A DNA stretch of 10,678 nt from an uncultured Candidatus Melainabacteria bacterium. GTDB lineage: Bacteria > Cyanobacteriota > Vampirovibrionia > Gastranaerophilales > Gastranaerophilaceae. Every line of letters begins with the position of its first letter. Position 1 is the stretch's first letter. The notes under the pieces were generated by a model, which was not told the DNA's origin, ran no database searches, and worked only from the letters and a program-made list of their open reading frames with translations. The stretch spans positions 1 to 10,678 of the forward strand of contig CAKUXO010000038.1 in assembly GCA_934700385.1 (NCBI GenBank), given 5' to 3'. Shown one piece after another: positions 1 through 5,869 of this stretch. The translations under genes and the position numbers were made by a program.

Positions 1-42
1 TTTTATTTTAATAGAGGATGAAGCGAGAGTAATTAAAATTTT

Positions 43-67
43 ACCTACCTTAAGTTATAAGGTAGGT
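43..67. terminator. Hairpin terminator, possibly bidirectional
   Basis: A perfect 10-bp inverted repeat (ACCTACCTTA at 43-52, TAAGGTAGGT at 58-67) encloses a 5-base loop. It lies just after the stop of the acyltransferase gene. On the plus strand it is followed by a T-rich run to position 80. On the minus strand it is followed by a weaker A/T mix. It can therefore end the minus-strand acyltransferase transcript, and perhaps also a plus-strand gene entering from the left edge. The first 42 bases are too short to assign to a gene. Confidence 0.75.
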
Positions 68-78
68 TTATTATTATT

Positions 79-1182
79 TTAAATTCCTAAAAATTTTCTT
101 GTATTTATGTTGTTGTTAATTTTAAGTAAGATAAATTTTGCTAAAAATAAGAAAGCAAAAGATGAAGCAGAAACCACTAAAAATCTTATTAAAACTAAAA
201 ATAACGTATAAAAATATCCATTAATTAAAGGCATAACCGTTGGCAAGTGAAAAATTTGATTATATAAAAAGAAAAAATACCAATGGATAAAAAATAATCC
301 AAAGCTATATTTAGCAATAAAATCAAAGGTTTTATTGGTTTTTTTGTGGGATAAAATAAATTCATCATAATGTTTTAAATATCCCAAAACAAGCATTGTT
401 AAAAATATTTTTGAACAAGTAAAGTTAGAAAAATTAAACTTAAATTGTAAAAATACATCTAAACTTGCAACTAAAACCATTGAAACAAAAATCAAAAAAC
501 GTTTATTATAAAAAACATCTATTATTTCTTTTTTAGATGAACAATACATTCCAAAAATATATAAAGATAAGAAATGAACAAAGTTTAATAAAATATATCT
601 TACGTAAATAAAATATTTCATTGAATAAGATAAGCCTAAAGTGCTTTCATATTCAGCAACTCCACGAGGAACAAAAATTGTAATTAAAAATAATAAAGGT
701 AAAAATTTATATAAAACTTTTTTATTTTCGAGTTTTAAAAATATCCAAGAAAAAATGAAAAATATAACAATCATTGGAATAAACCAAGTTGGAATGTTGT
801 GCACTCTCCCGATTGTTAAATGTAAAGGGATTTGAAGAAAAGGATTTAATCCCATAAAAGAATTTTTATAAGCTAATGGGCAATATAAACAAAAAAATAG
901 CCCTGGAATTGAAGTTATTAAATAAGGCATAATGACATTTTGCCATTTTTTAGATAAATAGTTTTTATATTCAAATTTATAAGAAAGATGTTGGAATAAA
1001 AAGCCTGAAATAAAGATAAAAAGCGCCGTTCCGCCACAAATCATCTCGCAATTGATAATTGAAAAAATGTTTTTTGCTTCTCCAAATTGCATAGTGTGCC
1101 CCATTATAATTAAAAGAATGGCAAGCCCACGAAAAACATTGATATAATTTAAAATTTTTGTTTTCTTAACTGTTTTTTCCAT
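79..1182 (-). CDS. Acyltransferase family 3 integral membrane protein
   Basis: This 367-residue, very hydrophobic protein has about ten predicted membrane segments. It fits the acyltransferase 3 family, which moves acyl groups onto sugars of polysaccharides, lipopolysaccharide or other envelope glycans at the inner membrane. Family marks are an N-terminal NVFRGLAILLIIMGHT segment holding the conserved Arg18 and His29, the LFIFISGFLF helix near residue 60, and a late FFIHWYFF segment. The ATG at 1182 is chosen because a good AGGA site lies nine bases upstream. An in-frame TTG at 1209 would overlap the upstream gene and has no better site. The gene starts 11 bases after the stop of the GH13 gene, so the two are probably co-transcribed and translationally coupled. 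The acceptor substrate cannot be read from the sequence; O-acetylation of a glycan is the usual role. Confidence 0.85.
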   Translation of the reverse strand: MEKTVKKTKILNYINVFRGLAILLIIMGHTMQFGEAKNIFSIINCEMICGGTALFIFISGFLFQHLSYKFEYKNYLSKKWQNVIMPYLITSIPGLFFCLYCPLAYKNSFMGLNPFLQIPLHLTIGRVHNIPTWFIPMIVIFFIFSWIFLKLENKKVLYKFLPLLFLITIFVPRGVAEYESTLGLSYSMKYFIYVRYILLNFVHFLSLYIFGMYCSSKKEIIDVFYNKRFLIFVSMVLVASLDVFLQFKFNFSNFTCSKIFLTMLVLGYLKHYDEFILSHKKTNKTFDFIAKYSFGLFFIHWYFFFLYNQIFHLPTVMPLINGYFYTLFLVLIRFLVVSASSFAFLFLAKFILLKINNNINTRKFLGI

Positions 1183-1196
1183 TTTAATTTGTCCTA
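1183..1196 (-). promoter_or_regulatory. Shine-Dalgarno overlapping the upstream stop codon
   Basis: On the minus strand TAGGA (1196 to 1192) contains both the TAG stop of the GH13 gene and an AGGA ribosome binding site. Nine bases separate AGGA's last base-pair region from the ATG at 1182. The arrangement supports the 1182 start of the acyltransferase and suggests that a ribosome ending the GH13 gene can re-initiate there. Confidence 0.6.
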
Positions 1197-3224
1197 TAAC
1201 TCTAGCCAAAGTGTTTGATATGGCGCTAATCTTAAATTCATAACGCTGTTTTGCAAAGAAACATTGACCTTAATATTATCGTTATTTACAAGGTTTTTAA
1301 GGCTTGTAATTTTTTTGCCTTTCTTTTTAATAATAATATCTTTAGGAAGATTAATTTGCGCTATTAGTTTCTCTTTTGAAAGATTATTTATAACAAGAAT
1401 TGTTGAAGTTTTATTTTTTCTAATATAGCTAAAATTGCTTTTTGAAGCGGTTTTTAAAATTTCAAAATCTCCATCTGCCATAACAGGCAAACTTCTTCTT
1501 AATTCAATTAAATTTTTAACTTTTTTATAAACTTTTGAATTAAATTTGTAATAGCCTAAAGATGAGCCATAGAAAAGTTTTTGGGCGATATTTCCTCTGT
1601 GAATATCTCTTGAATCAAAATAAGATAACAATGATGAAGTTGAAGTTGTTTCTTCTTTTCTTAATTGAGCTGATTTTTTTGCATTTTGAAAATCGTTTGT
1701 AGCGCCTAATTCATCCCCATAATAAATAATCGGCACCCCAGGGAGAGAAAGTAAAATTGAAAACGCTTCTTCAATTCTATTTGGATTTTTATCTAAAAAA
1801 TTAGCAAGGCGACCAGAAACCCCAAAGCCATTTCTAAAACTTGCGCCTTTAGAAATTAAATCATCAAAAATTATTTTTCTTATTTCAGGGCTAACCATTT
1901 CAAGAGTCAATTCATCATGAACTCTTAAGAAAATTCCCCAAGCGGCAGTTTTAGGAATTTGTGGAGTATTTTTATATGTTTCTATAAAATATTTTTTATC
2001 TTGAGTAATTAAAGTTGCCCAAAGAGCGTTCATATAAGGAAAATGATATGCAATTTGTGCTTGGTTTGTTCTTTTAAGTGGTCTTTTTGTAATACCATCT
2101 TTTGTTTTTAAGGTAAGTTCAAGTTCTCTATCTTTTCCAAAATATTGTAAAATATCTTTAGGCGGTTGGCACGCTTCAACTTGAATAACGCTTGAGGGGG
2201 CGCTTAGCTGAATATAGCTGCTTACAAGTTTAACAATGCTATGAGTTTTAGGGCGATTTTCTGCGTTTGTTCCTTTTTCTTTTGAAAGATAAGGAATTGC
2301 ATCCATTCTAAAAATATCTACTCCAAGGTTTGCCCATTTTGAAATTGTATCAAGTTCATAATATAAAACTTCCGGATTTTCCCAATTTATATCTAATTGA
2401 AAGGGATAAAAAGTGTGATAAAGATAATAATCTTTATTATTCACCGTAACTTTTCTATAGTTATTTTCAGTGTTTTCAGGGAAAATTAATCTTCTTTTAG
2501 AAATTGTGCCGTCATCTTCTTTATATTCAACAACTGTTCCAAGGTTTTCATCAACATATTTCTTATATTCAGGCATTTTGTCTTTATAAATAAAATAATT
2601 TAAAACGCTCTCATCTCCATTTTCAAGCTTTTTAAACCATTCGTGGGTATCTGAAATGTGGTTTAAAACTAAATCTGCCTTAATTTTAAAATTTCTTTTT
2701 TTGGCTTGTTTAATGAAACTTTGAAATTCAACCATTCCCCCAAGGTCTTTTCTAACGTTTCTTGGGTTTTTAACGTCAAAACCTGCGTCTTTCATTGGGC
2801 TATCTGCAAAAGGAAGAATATAAAGGGTTGTAACCCCTAAATCTTCAAGATAATCAAGCATTTTTGTTATGTCTTTAAAGGTGTTCTTTTTTTCGTCTGA
2901 AACAACTCCAAATTGATCAACATAAAACATATAAATTATTTCATTTTTATACCATTCACTCGGGCGTGTTTCATCTTGTTCTAAAAGCTCTTGCGGGCGA
3001 TTTTCAATTGCAGTTTTAGCATGAAGTAAAACATTATCATAAATTTCTTGTGTATTTTCTTTGCCATAAATTTCTTCAATAGCTTCTTTAAGCTCTTTTT
3101 TTAATTTGAAATTAGATAAAACAACAGCTTGTTCGTTTATATTTTGGTCAAGCTCGGCAGAAAATAAAGGTGTTGGAGTAATAAAAAAGGATAAAATAAG
3201 TAACGATACAAATATTTTTTTCAT
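1194..3224 (-). CDS. Exported GH13 glycoside hydrolase, trehalose-synthase-like
   Basis: This 676-residue protein belongs to the alpha-amylase (GH13) clan. Residues 1-23 form a Sec signal peptide, with likely cleavage after FSA. An extra segment of about 65 residues precedes the barrel, which begins near WYKNEIIYMF at residue 91. The four GH13 regions are visible: DLVLNH (Asp184, Asn188, His189), FRMDAIPYL (nucleophile Asp308), VIQVEA (acid/base Glu350) and RVHDELTLE (His436, Asp437). HDELTLEMV, AYHFPYMNALW and SLPGVPIIYYGDELG closely resemble trehalose synthase (maltose-trehalose isomerase), the best guess for specificity. Trehalose synthases are normally cytoplasmic, so an exported version is odd and it may instead hydrolyse maltose or other alpha-glucans. 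A C-terminal beta domain occupies about 590-676. AGAGGG lies seven bases upstream of the start, behind a perfect consensus promoter. The downstream acyltransferase is coupled to it. Confidence 0.87.
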   Translation of the reverse strand: MKKIFVSLLILSFFITPTPLFSAELDQNINEQAVVLSNFKLKKELKEAIEEIYGKENTQEIYDNVLLHAKTAIENRPQELLEQDETRPSEWYKNEIIYMFYVDQFGVVSDEKKNTFKDITKMLDYLEDLGVTTLYILPFADSPMKDAGFDVKNPRNVRKDLGGMVEFQSFIKQAKKRNFKIKADLVLNHISDTHEWFKKLENGDESVLNYFIYKDKMPEYKKYVDENLGTVVEYKEDDGTISKRRLIFPENTENNYRKVTVNNKDYYLYHTFYPFQLDINWENPEVLYYELDTISKWANLGVDIFRMDAIPYLSKEKGTNAENRPKTHSIVKLVSSYIQLSAPSSVIQVEACQPPKDILQYFGKDRELELTLKTKDGITKRPLKRTNQAQIAYHFPYMNALWATLITQDKKYFIETYKNTPQIPKTAAWGIFLRVHDELTLEMVSPEIRKIIFDDLISKGASFRNGFGVSGRLANFLDKNPNRIEEAFSILLSLPGVPIIYYGDELGATNDFQNAKKSAQLRKEETTSTSSLLSYFDSRDIHRGNIAQKLFYGSSLGYYKFNSKVYKKVKNLIELRRSLPVMADGDFEILKTASKSNFSYIRKNKTSTILVINNLSKEKLIAQINLPKDIIIKKKGKKITSLKNLVNNDNIKVNVSLQNSVMNLRLAPYQTLWLEL

Positions 3225-3270
3225 TTTAAACCCTCTTTTCAGGAAGTTATTTATTACAACATAAAAACAG

Positions 3271-3299
3271 ATTATAAAAAAACAGGGTTTCTATGTCAA
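3271..3299 (-). promoter_or_regulatory. Consensus sigma-70-type promoter of the GH13 gene
   Basis: On the minus strand TTGACA (3299-3294) and TATAAT (3276-3271) match the vegetative consensus at all twelve positions, with the ideal 17-base spacer. Transcription should start near 3264, giving a leader of about 40 bases with an AGAGGG ribosome binding site before the ATG at 3224. It lies in the 92-base gap after the ClC stop codon. No terminator is visible in that gap, so readthrough from ClC is also possible. Confidence 0.85.
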
Positions 3300-3316
3300 A
3301 TGAAATTAATTAATAT

Positions 3317-4954
3317 TTACAATATTTTTTGAATATCATATCTTGTAACTATGCCGATTATTTCATCTTTAGAATTTAAAACAATGGCTTTGTTTTGTTC
3401 ATTAAAATGGAATTTTAACAAAAGAGAATATAAATCAAGCTCTTGATACACTTTCAAAATATTTGTATTCATAATATCTATTACTTTCAAGTTTTTATTA
3501 TTTGAATTAATTAAACTATCTTCGATAGCGCTTTTTGTAATCGTTCCTAATGCCTTGTTTTCGTTGTTTTTTACGGGAAACAGATTATGGTTAATGTTTT
3601 GTATTGTTTTTTGCGCTAAATCTAAAGAAAGGTCATAATCAAGCGTAAAAACTTCCTTTTGAAAAATGTCTTTTACGTGTTTTGTTTTTAAAATTTTTAT
3701 TTCCGGCGAATTTTTTATTTGTTTTAAAATTAATTCTGAATAAATTGAAATATGGTTAAGATTTTGCGCAACAATGTCGCTTATTGCACACACTAACATA
3801 ATATATAAAATTAAATCGTATCTTCCTGTCATTTCAAAAACCATAACAGTAGCGCAAATTGGCGTTCTCGCAACTGAAGATAAAAAGCCTGCCATTCCAA
3901 TTAAACTTGCTGCTGTTAAATTTACATCAAAACCAAATTGAGTGGAAAAATAGCCTATAATATATCCTAAATATGCCCCTAACATTAAAGTAGGCAGAAA
4001 AATCCCTCCGACTGCGCCAGAACCAAAGCAAAGAGGAGTTATTAAAAATTTAAAAATGAAAATTAAAATAATTAAAACAATTCCTAATTTTCCTTGAAGT
4101 AAAACATTAACTCCAGTGTTTCCACTTCCCATAATTAATGGCAAAAATATTCCGACCAAGCCTACTATAAAGCCACAAATGGCTGGTTTGAAATATGATT
4201 TTATTTTAATTTTTGAAAATAGATAGTTGTTGAAATGGATTAATTTTGAAAACAAAACTCCTAATATTCCACAAAAAATTCCCGTCATAATGCAGACTAA
4301 AAAGTTTATTTTAAAATCGTTTTCAATGTTTGGAATTAAAAAAGAAACATCGTTTCCAAGGATATTTCTTGCAATTGCACAGGCGCAAACGGTTGCAATT
4401 AAAACAGGAAATAAAGTTGAAGAATTGAATTTTTGTAATAATTCTTCTAATACAAAAATACAACCGGCAATTGGTGCATTAAAAGTGGCAGCAATTGCAC
4501 TTCCTGCACCTGCTGAAATTAATTTATCTTTATTTGAGCCGTTTAATTTGAATATTTTTCCGATTAAAGCGCCTGCCCCTGCACCAAGTTGAACGCTTGG
4601 ACCTTCTCTGCCTAAAGACATTCCACATCCGATTGAGGCTATGCCTCCAAAAAATTTTACAAAAATACTTCTTACCCTTGTTAAATTTCCTAAGTGCGCA
4701 AGCGTTGCTTTAACGTATGGTATTCCACTTCCTTTCGTTTCAGGCGCAAATTTATCGACTAAATATCCTGAAATTAAACCTCCAAGAGCACAAATAACAG
4801 GAAGTAAAAATATTTTTTCTTTTATATTAAATTGAATTGAGTTAAATAAATTGGTAATTGAAATTTTAAATAATACAACAAAAAAACCAGCAACAAGCCC
4901 AACAAGCGCTGCTTGAATTAATATTTCACCTTTGAAATTAAGCTTTATTTTCAT
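3317..4954 (-). CDS. ClC-family chloride transporter with C-terminal CBS domains
   Basis: The 545-residue protein has the full ClC membrane core (about residues 10-410). Its signature loops are GSGIP at 75-79, GREGP at 115-119 with the gating glutamate Glu117, and GSGAVGGIFLP at 311-321, which together form the anion path. A second acidic pair, Glu170-Glu171 in IFVLEELLQKF, aligns with the internal proton-glutamate region of bacterial exchangers. A chloride/proton antiporter is therefore more likely than a passive channel. Residues from about 425 to the end form a pair of CBS domains, which usually bind adenine nucleotides and regulate transport. Chloride rather than fluoride specificity is inferred from the GREGP and GSGIP loops. 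No Shine-Dalgarno precedes the ATG, and a TATAAT lies six bases upstream, suggesting leaderless translation. No alternative Met occurs before residue 112, well inside the core, so the start is firm. Confidence 0.93.
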   Translation of the reverse strand: MKIKLNFKGEILIQAALVGLVAGFFVVLFKISITNLFNSIQFNIKEKIFLLPVICALGGLISGYLVDKFAPETKGSGIPYVKATLAHLGNLTRVRSIFVKFFGGIASIGCGMSLGREGPSVQLGAGAGALIGKIFKLNGSNKDKLISAGAGSAIAATFNAPIAGCIFVLEELLQKFNSSTLFPVLIATVCACAIARNILGNDVSFLIPNIENDFKINFLVCIMTGIFCGILGVLFSKLIHFNNYLFSKIKIKSYFKPAICGFIVGLVGIFLPLIMGSGNTGVNVLLQGKLGIVLIILIFIFKFLITPLCFGSGAVGGIFLPTLMLGAYLGYIIGYFSTQFGFDVNLTAASLIGMAGFLSSVARTPICATVMVFEMTGRYDLILYIMLVCAISDIVAQNLNHISIYSELILKQIKNSPEIKILKTKHVKDIFQKEVFTLDYDLSLDLAQKTIQNINHNLFPVKNNENKALGTITKSAIEDSLINSNNKNLKVIDIMNTNILKVYQELDLYSLLLKFHFNEQNKAIVLNSKDEIIGIVTRYDIQKIL

Positions 4955-4960
4955 AGGAAT

Positions 4961-4966
4961 ATTATA
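4961..4966 (-). promoter_or_regulatory. -10 element placed for a leaderless ClC mRNA
   Basis: A perfect TATAAT on the minus strand ends six bases before the ATG at 4954. Transcription would start on or next to the A of the start codon. The intervening ATTCCT contains no ribosome binding site. The -35 region is weak (ACATCA at the 17-base spacing), so the call rests on the -10 match and its position. The same geometry recurs upstream of 7613. Confidence 0.5.
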
Positions 4967-5024
4967 CTTTGAAAATAAAGCTTTGATGTTAAAATCTTAA
5001 ACTCACACGATTGGTTTTTTGCAT

Positions 5025-5054
5025 AAAAAAAAGAACCCACGAGTGTGGATTCTT
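5025..5054 (-). terminator. Intrinsic terminator after tRNA-Met
   Basis: On the minus strand AAGAATCCAC, a 4-base ACTC loop and GTGGGTTCTT form a 10-bp stem with one T-G wobble pair, followed by a run of six further T residues. The same position is a C-A mismatch if read from the plus strand, so the hairpin is fitted to the minus-strand transcript. It begins five bases after the discriminator base of the tRNA and separates it from the ClC gene. Confidence 0.9.
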
Positions 5055-5059
5055 TTTAT

Positions 5060-5133
5060 TAGCTGGGGAGAGACTCGAACTCTCGACCTCACGGGTATGA
5101 GCCGTACGCTCTAGCCAGCTGAGCTACCCAGCC
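5060..5133 (-). tRNA. tRNA-Met (anticodon CAT), probably elongator type
   Basis: The 74 bases fold into a complete cloverleaf: acceptor GGCTGGG with CCCAGCT, D arm GCTC/GAGC with a 9-base loop, anticodon arm TACGG/CCGTG around loop CTCATAC, a 5-base variable loop, T arm GAGAG/CTCTC with loop TTCGAGT, and discriminator A. The anticodon CAT and the start GGCTGGGTAGCTCAG resemble elongator tRNA-Met. A CAT anticodon could also be an isoleucine tRNA after lysidine modification. It is not an obvious initiator because pairs 2-71 and 3-70 are normal and the anticodon stem lacks three G-C pairs. The first pair is an unusual G-T (G-U) wobble. The 3' CCA is not encoded. Confidence 0.94.
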
Positions 5134-5141
5134 ATATAGGC
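5120..5141. repeat. Direct repeat, copy 1 (5' end of tRNA-Met plus flank)
   Basis: These 22 bases are identical to 5213-5234. They contain the first 14 or so bases of the tRNA-Met gene and the bases immediately upstream of it. Similarity continues for about seven more bases with a one-base indel. The copies are 93 bases apart, which points to a local tandem duplication of the tRNA 5' region. Confidence 0.9.
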
Positions 5142-5158
5142 TATTAAATTTTCTTTGT

Positions 5159-5226
5159 GGCTGGCTCTCGCATTACGCTCTAGGTTATCTAGCTCGCAAC
5201 TTCGTCACTCGGTGAGCTACCCAGCC
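5159..5226 (-). pseudogene. Decayed tRNA-Met-like copy
   Basis: On the minus strand this 68-base stretch begins with GGCTGGGTAGCTCA, the exact 5' end of the neighbouring tRNA-Met, and also shares CTAGAGCGTA with its D-arm region. Between these blocks lies unrelated sequence, and no normal anticodon or T arm can be drawn. Its two ends are still complementary: GGCTGG at the 5' side and CCAGCC followed by A at the 3' side, as in an acceptor stem. GCTC and GAGC can still form a D-type stem with a long loop. The best reading is a tandem tRNA duplicate that has been scrambled. A small structured RNA or an assembly artefact cannot be excluded. Confidence 0.55.
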
Positions 5227-5234
5227 ATATAGGC
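5213..5234. repeat. Direct repeat, copy 2 (5' end of decayed tRNA copy)
   Basis: This is the second exact 22-base copy, matching 5120-5141, at the 5' end of the decayed tRNA-like element and its upstream flank. The 57 bases from here to the hisB stop hold no gene, no convincing promoter and no terminator that I can see. Readthrough from the his genes into the tRNA is therefore possible. Confidence 0.9.
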
Positions 5235-5290
5235 ATTAAAGCCGTTGTAAAACTATTCTCTCATAAATAAAAATAAATTCAAGTATTTTT

Positions 5291-5869
5291 TTAAAGAACC
5301 CCTTTTGTGGATGGAATTTTATCGCAAACGATTTTAGTGGCTTCTTTTAAACACCTTGCAAACGCTTTAAAAGAAGCTTCTATAATGTGGTGAGTATCAT
5401 AACCATCAAGCATTTTAATATGCAAACATAAACCCATATTATAACTCAAGCTATAAAAGAAATGTTCAAATAAAACAGTTTCAAAATCGTCTGTTTTTTC
5501 ATCTTTTAAATCCGCCGTTAATTTGAAATATGGTCTTTGTGAAATATCAAGCGCACAAAGAATTAAAGCGTCATCCATAGGCAAAATAATATCTTGATAA
5601 CGTTTTATTCCTTTTTTATCTTTTAGAGCGTCTTTTAAAGCTAAGCCAAGAGAAATTGCGCAATCTTCAATTAAATGATGAAAATTGCCATCAAGCGCTT
5701 TTGCTTCAAGAAAAATATCAATGTTTGAATGAGCGCTTAATTGCTCTAACATGTGGTTAAAAAAGCGGCAAGGGGTTTTAATTTCATATTTTCCTGTGCC
5801 ATCAAGATTAACTTTAAGCTCGATATTTGTTTCATTTGTAGCTCTTGAAATTTCAGATATTCTTTGCAT
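5291..5869 (-). CDS. hisB: Imidazoleglycerol-phosphate dehydratase
   Basis: The 192-residue protein is full length for a monofunctional IGPD, which converts imidazoleglycerol phosphate to imidazole-acetol phosphate in histidine synthesis. The two metal-binding motifs are HHLIE (His64, His65, Glu68) and HHIIE (His160, His161, Glu164). Other family marks are His39 in FFNHML, EHFFYSL and the C-terminal IPSTKG. Two usually acidic positions differ: FFNHML has Asn38 where Asp is usual, and NFHH replaces the common DDHH. The metal ligands themselves are kept, so it is probably active but somewhat divergent. The start overlaps the end of the aminotransferase-phosphatase gene by 17 bases, and only a purine-rich AAAGAAA precedes it, which suggests translational coupling. 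It lacks the phosphatase domain found in enterobacterial HisB; that role may be filled by the upstream fusion. Confidence 0.93.
   Translation of the reverse strand: MQRISEISRATNETNIELKVNLDGTGKYEIKTPCRFFNHMLEQLSAHSNIDIFLEAKALDGNFHHLIEDCAISLGLALKDALKDKKGIKRYQDIILPMDDALILCALDISQRPYFKLTADLKDEKTDDFETVLFEHFFYSLSYNMGLCLHIKMLDGYDTHHIIEASFKAFARCLKEATKIVCDKIPSTKGVL

Noticed and set aside
2..82. Possible C-terminal tail of a plus-strand gene entering from the left edge
   Set aside because: One frame is open to a stop at 80-82, but it would run through the hairpin at 43-67 and into the end of the acyltransferase gene. Another frame stops at 19-21. There is too little sequence to decide.
641..835. Plus-strand open frame of 64 codons
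   Set aside because: It lies wholly antisense to the acyltransferase gene, whose protein has clear family motifs. It has no recognisable protein features of its own.
1183..1209. Upstream TTG start for the acyltransferase
   Set aside because: It would overlap the GH13 gene by 16 bases and adds nine residues with no family match. The ATG at 1182 has a properly spaced AGGA.
4227..4835. Two plus-strand open frames (4227-4592 and 4641-4835)
   Set aside because: Both are antisense to the conserved ClC membrane core. Their translations are proline- and lysine-rich shadows of its codons.
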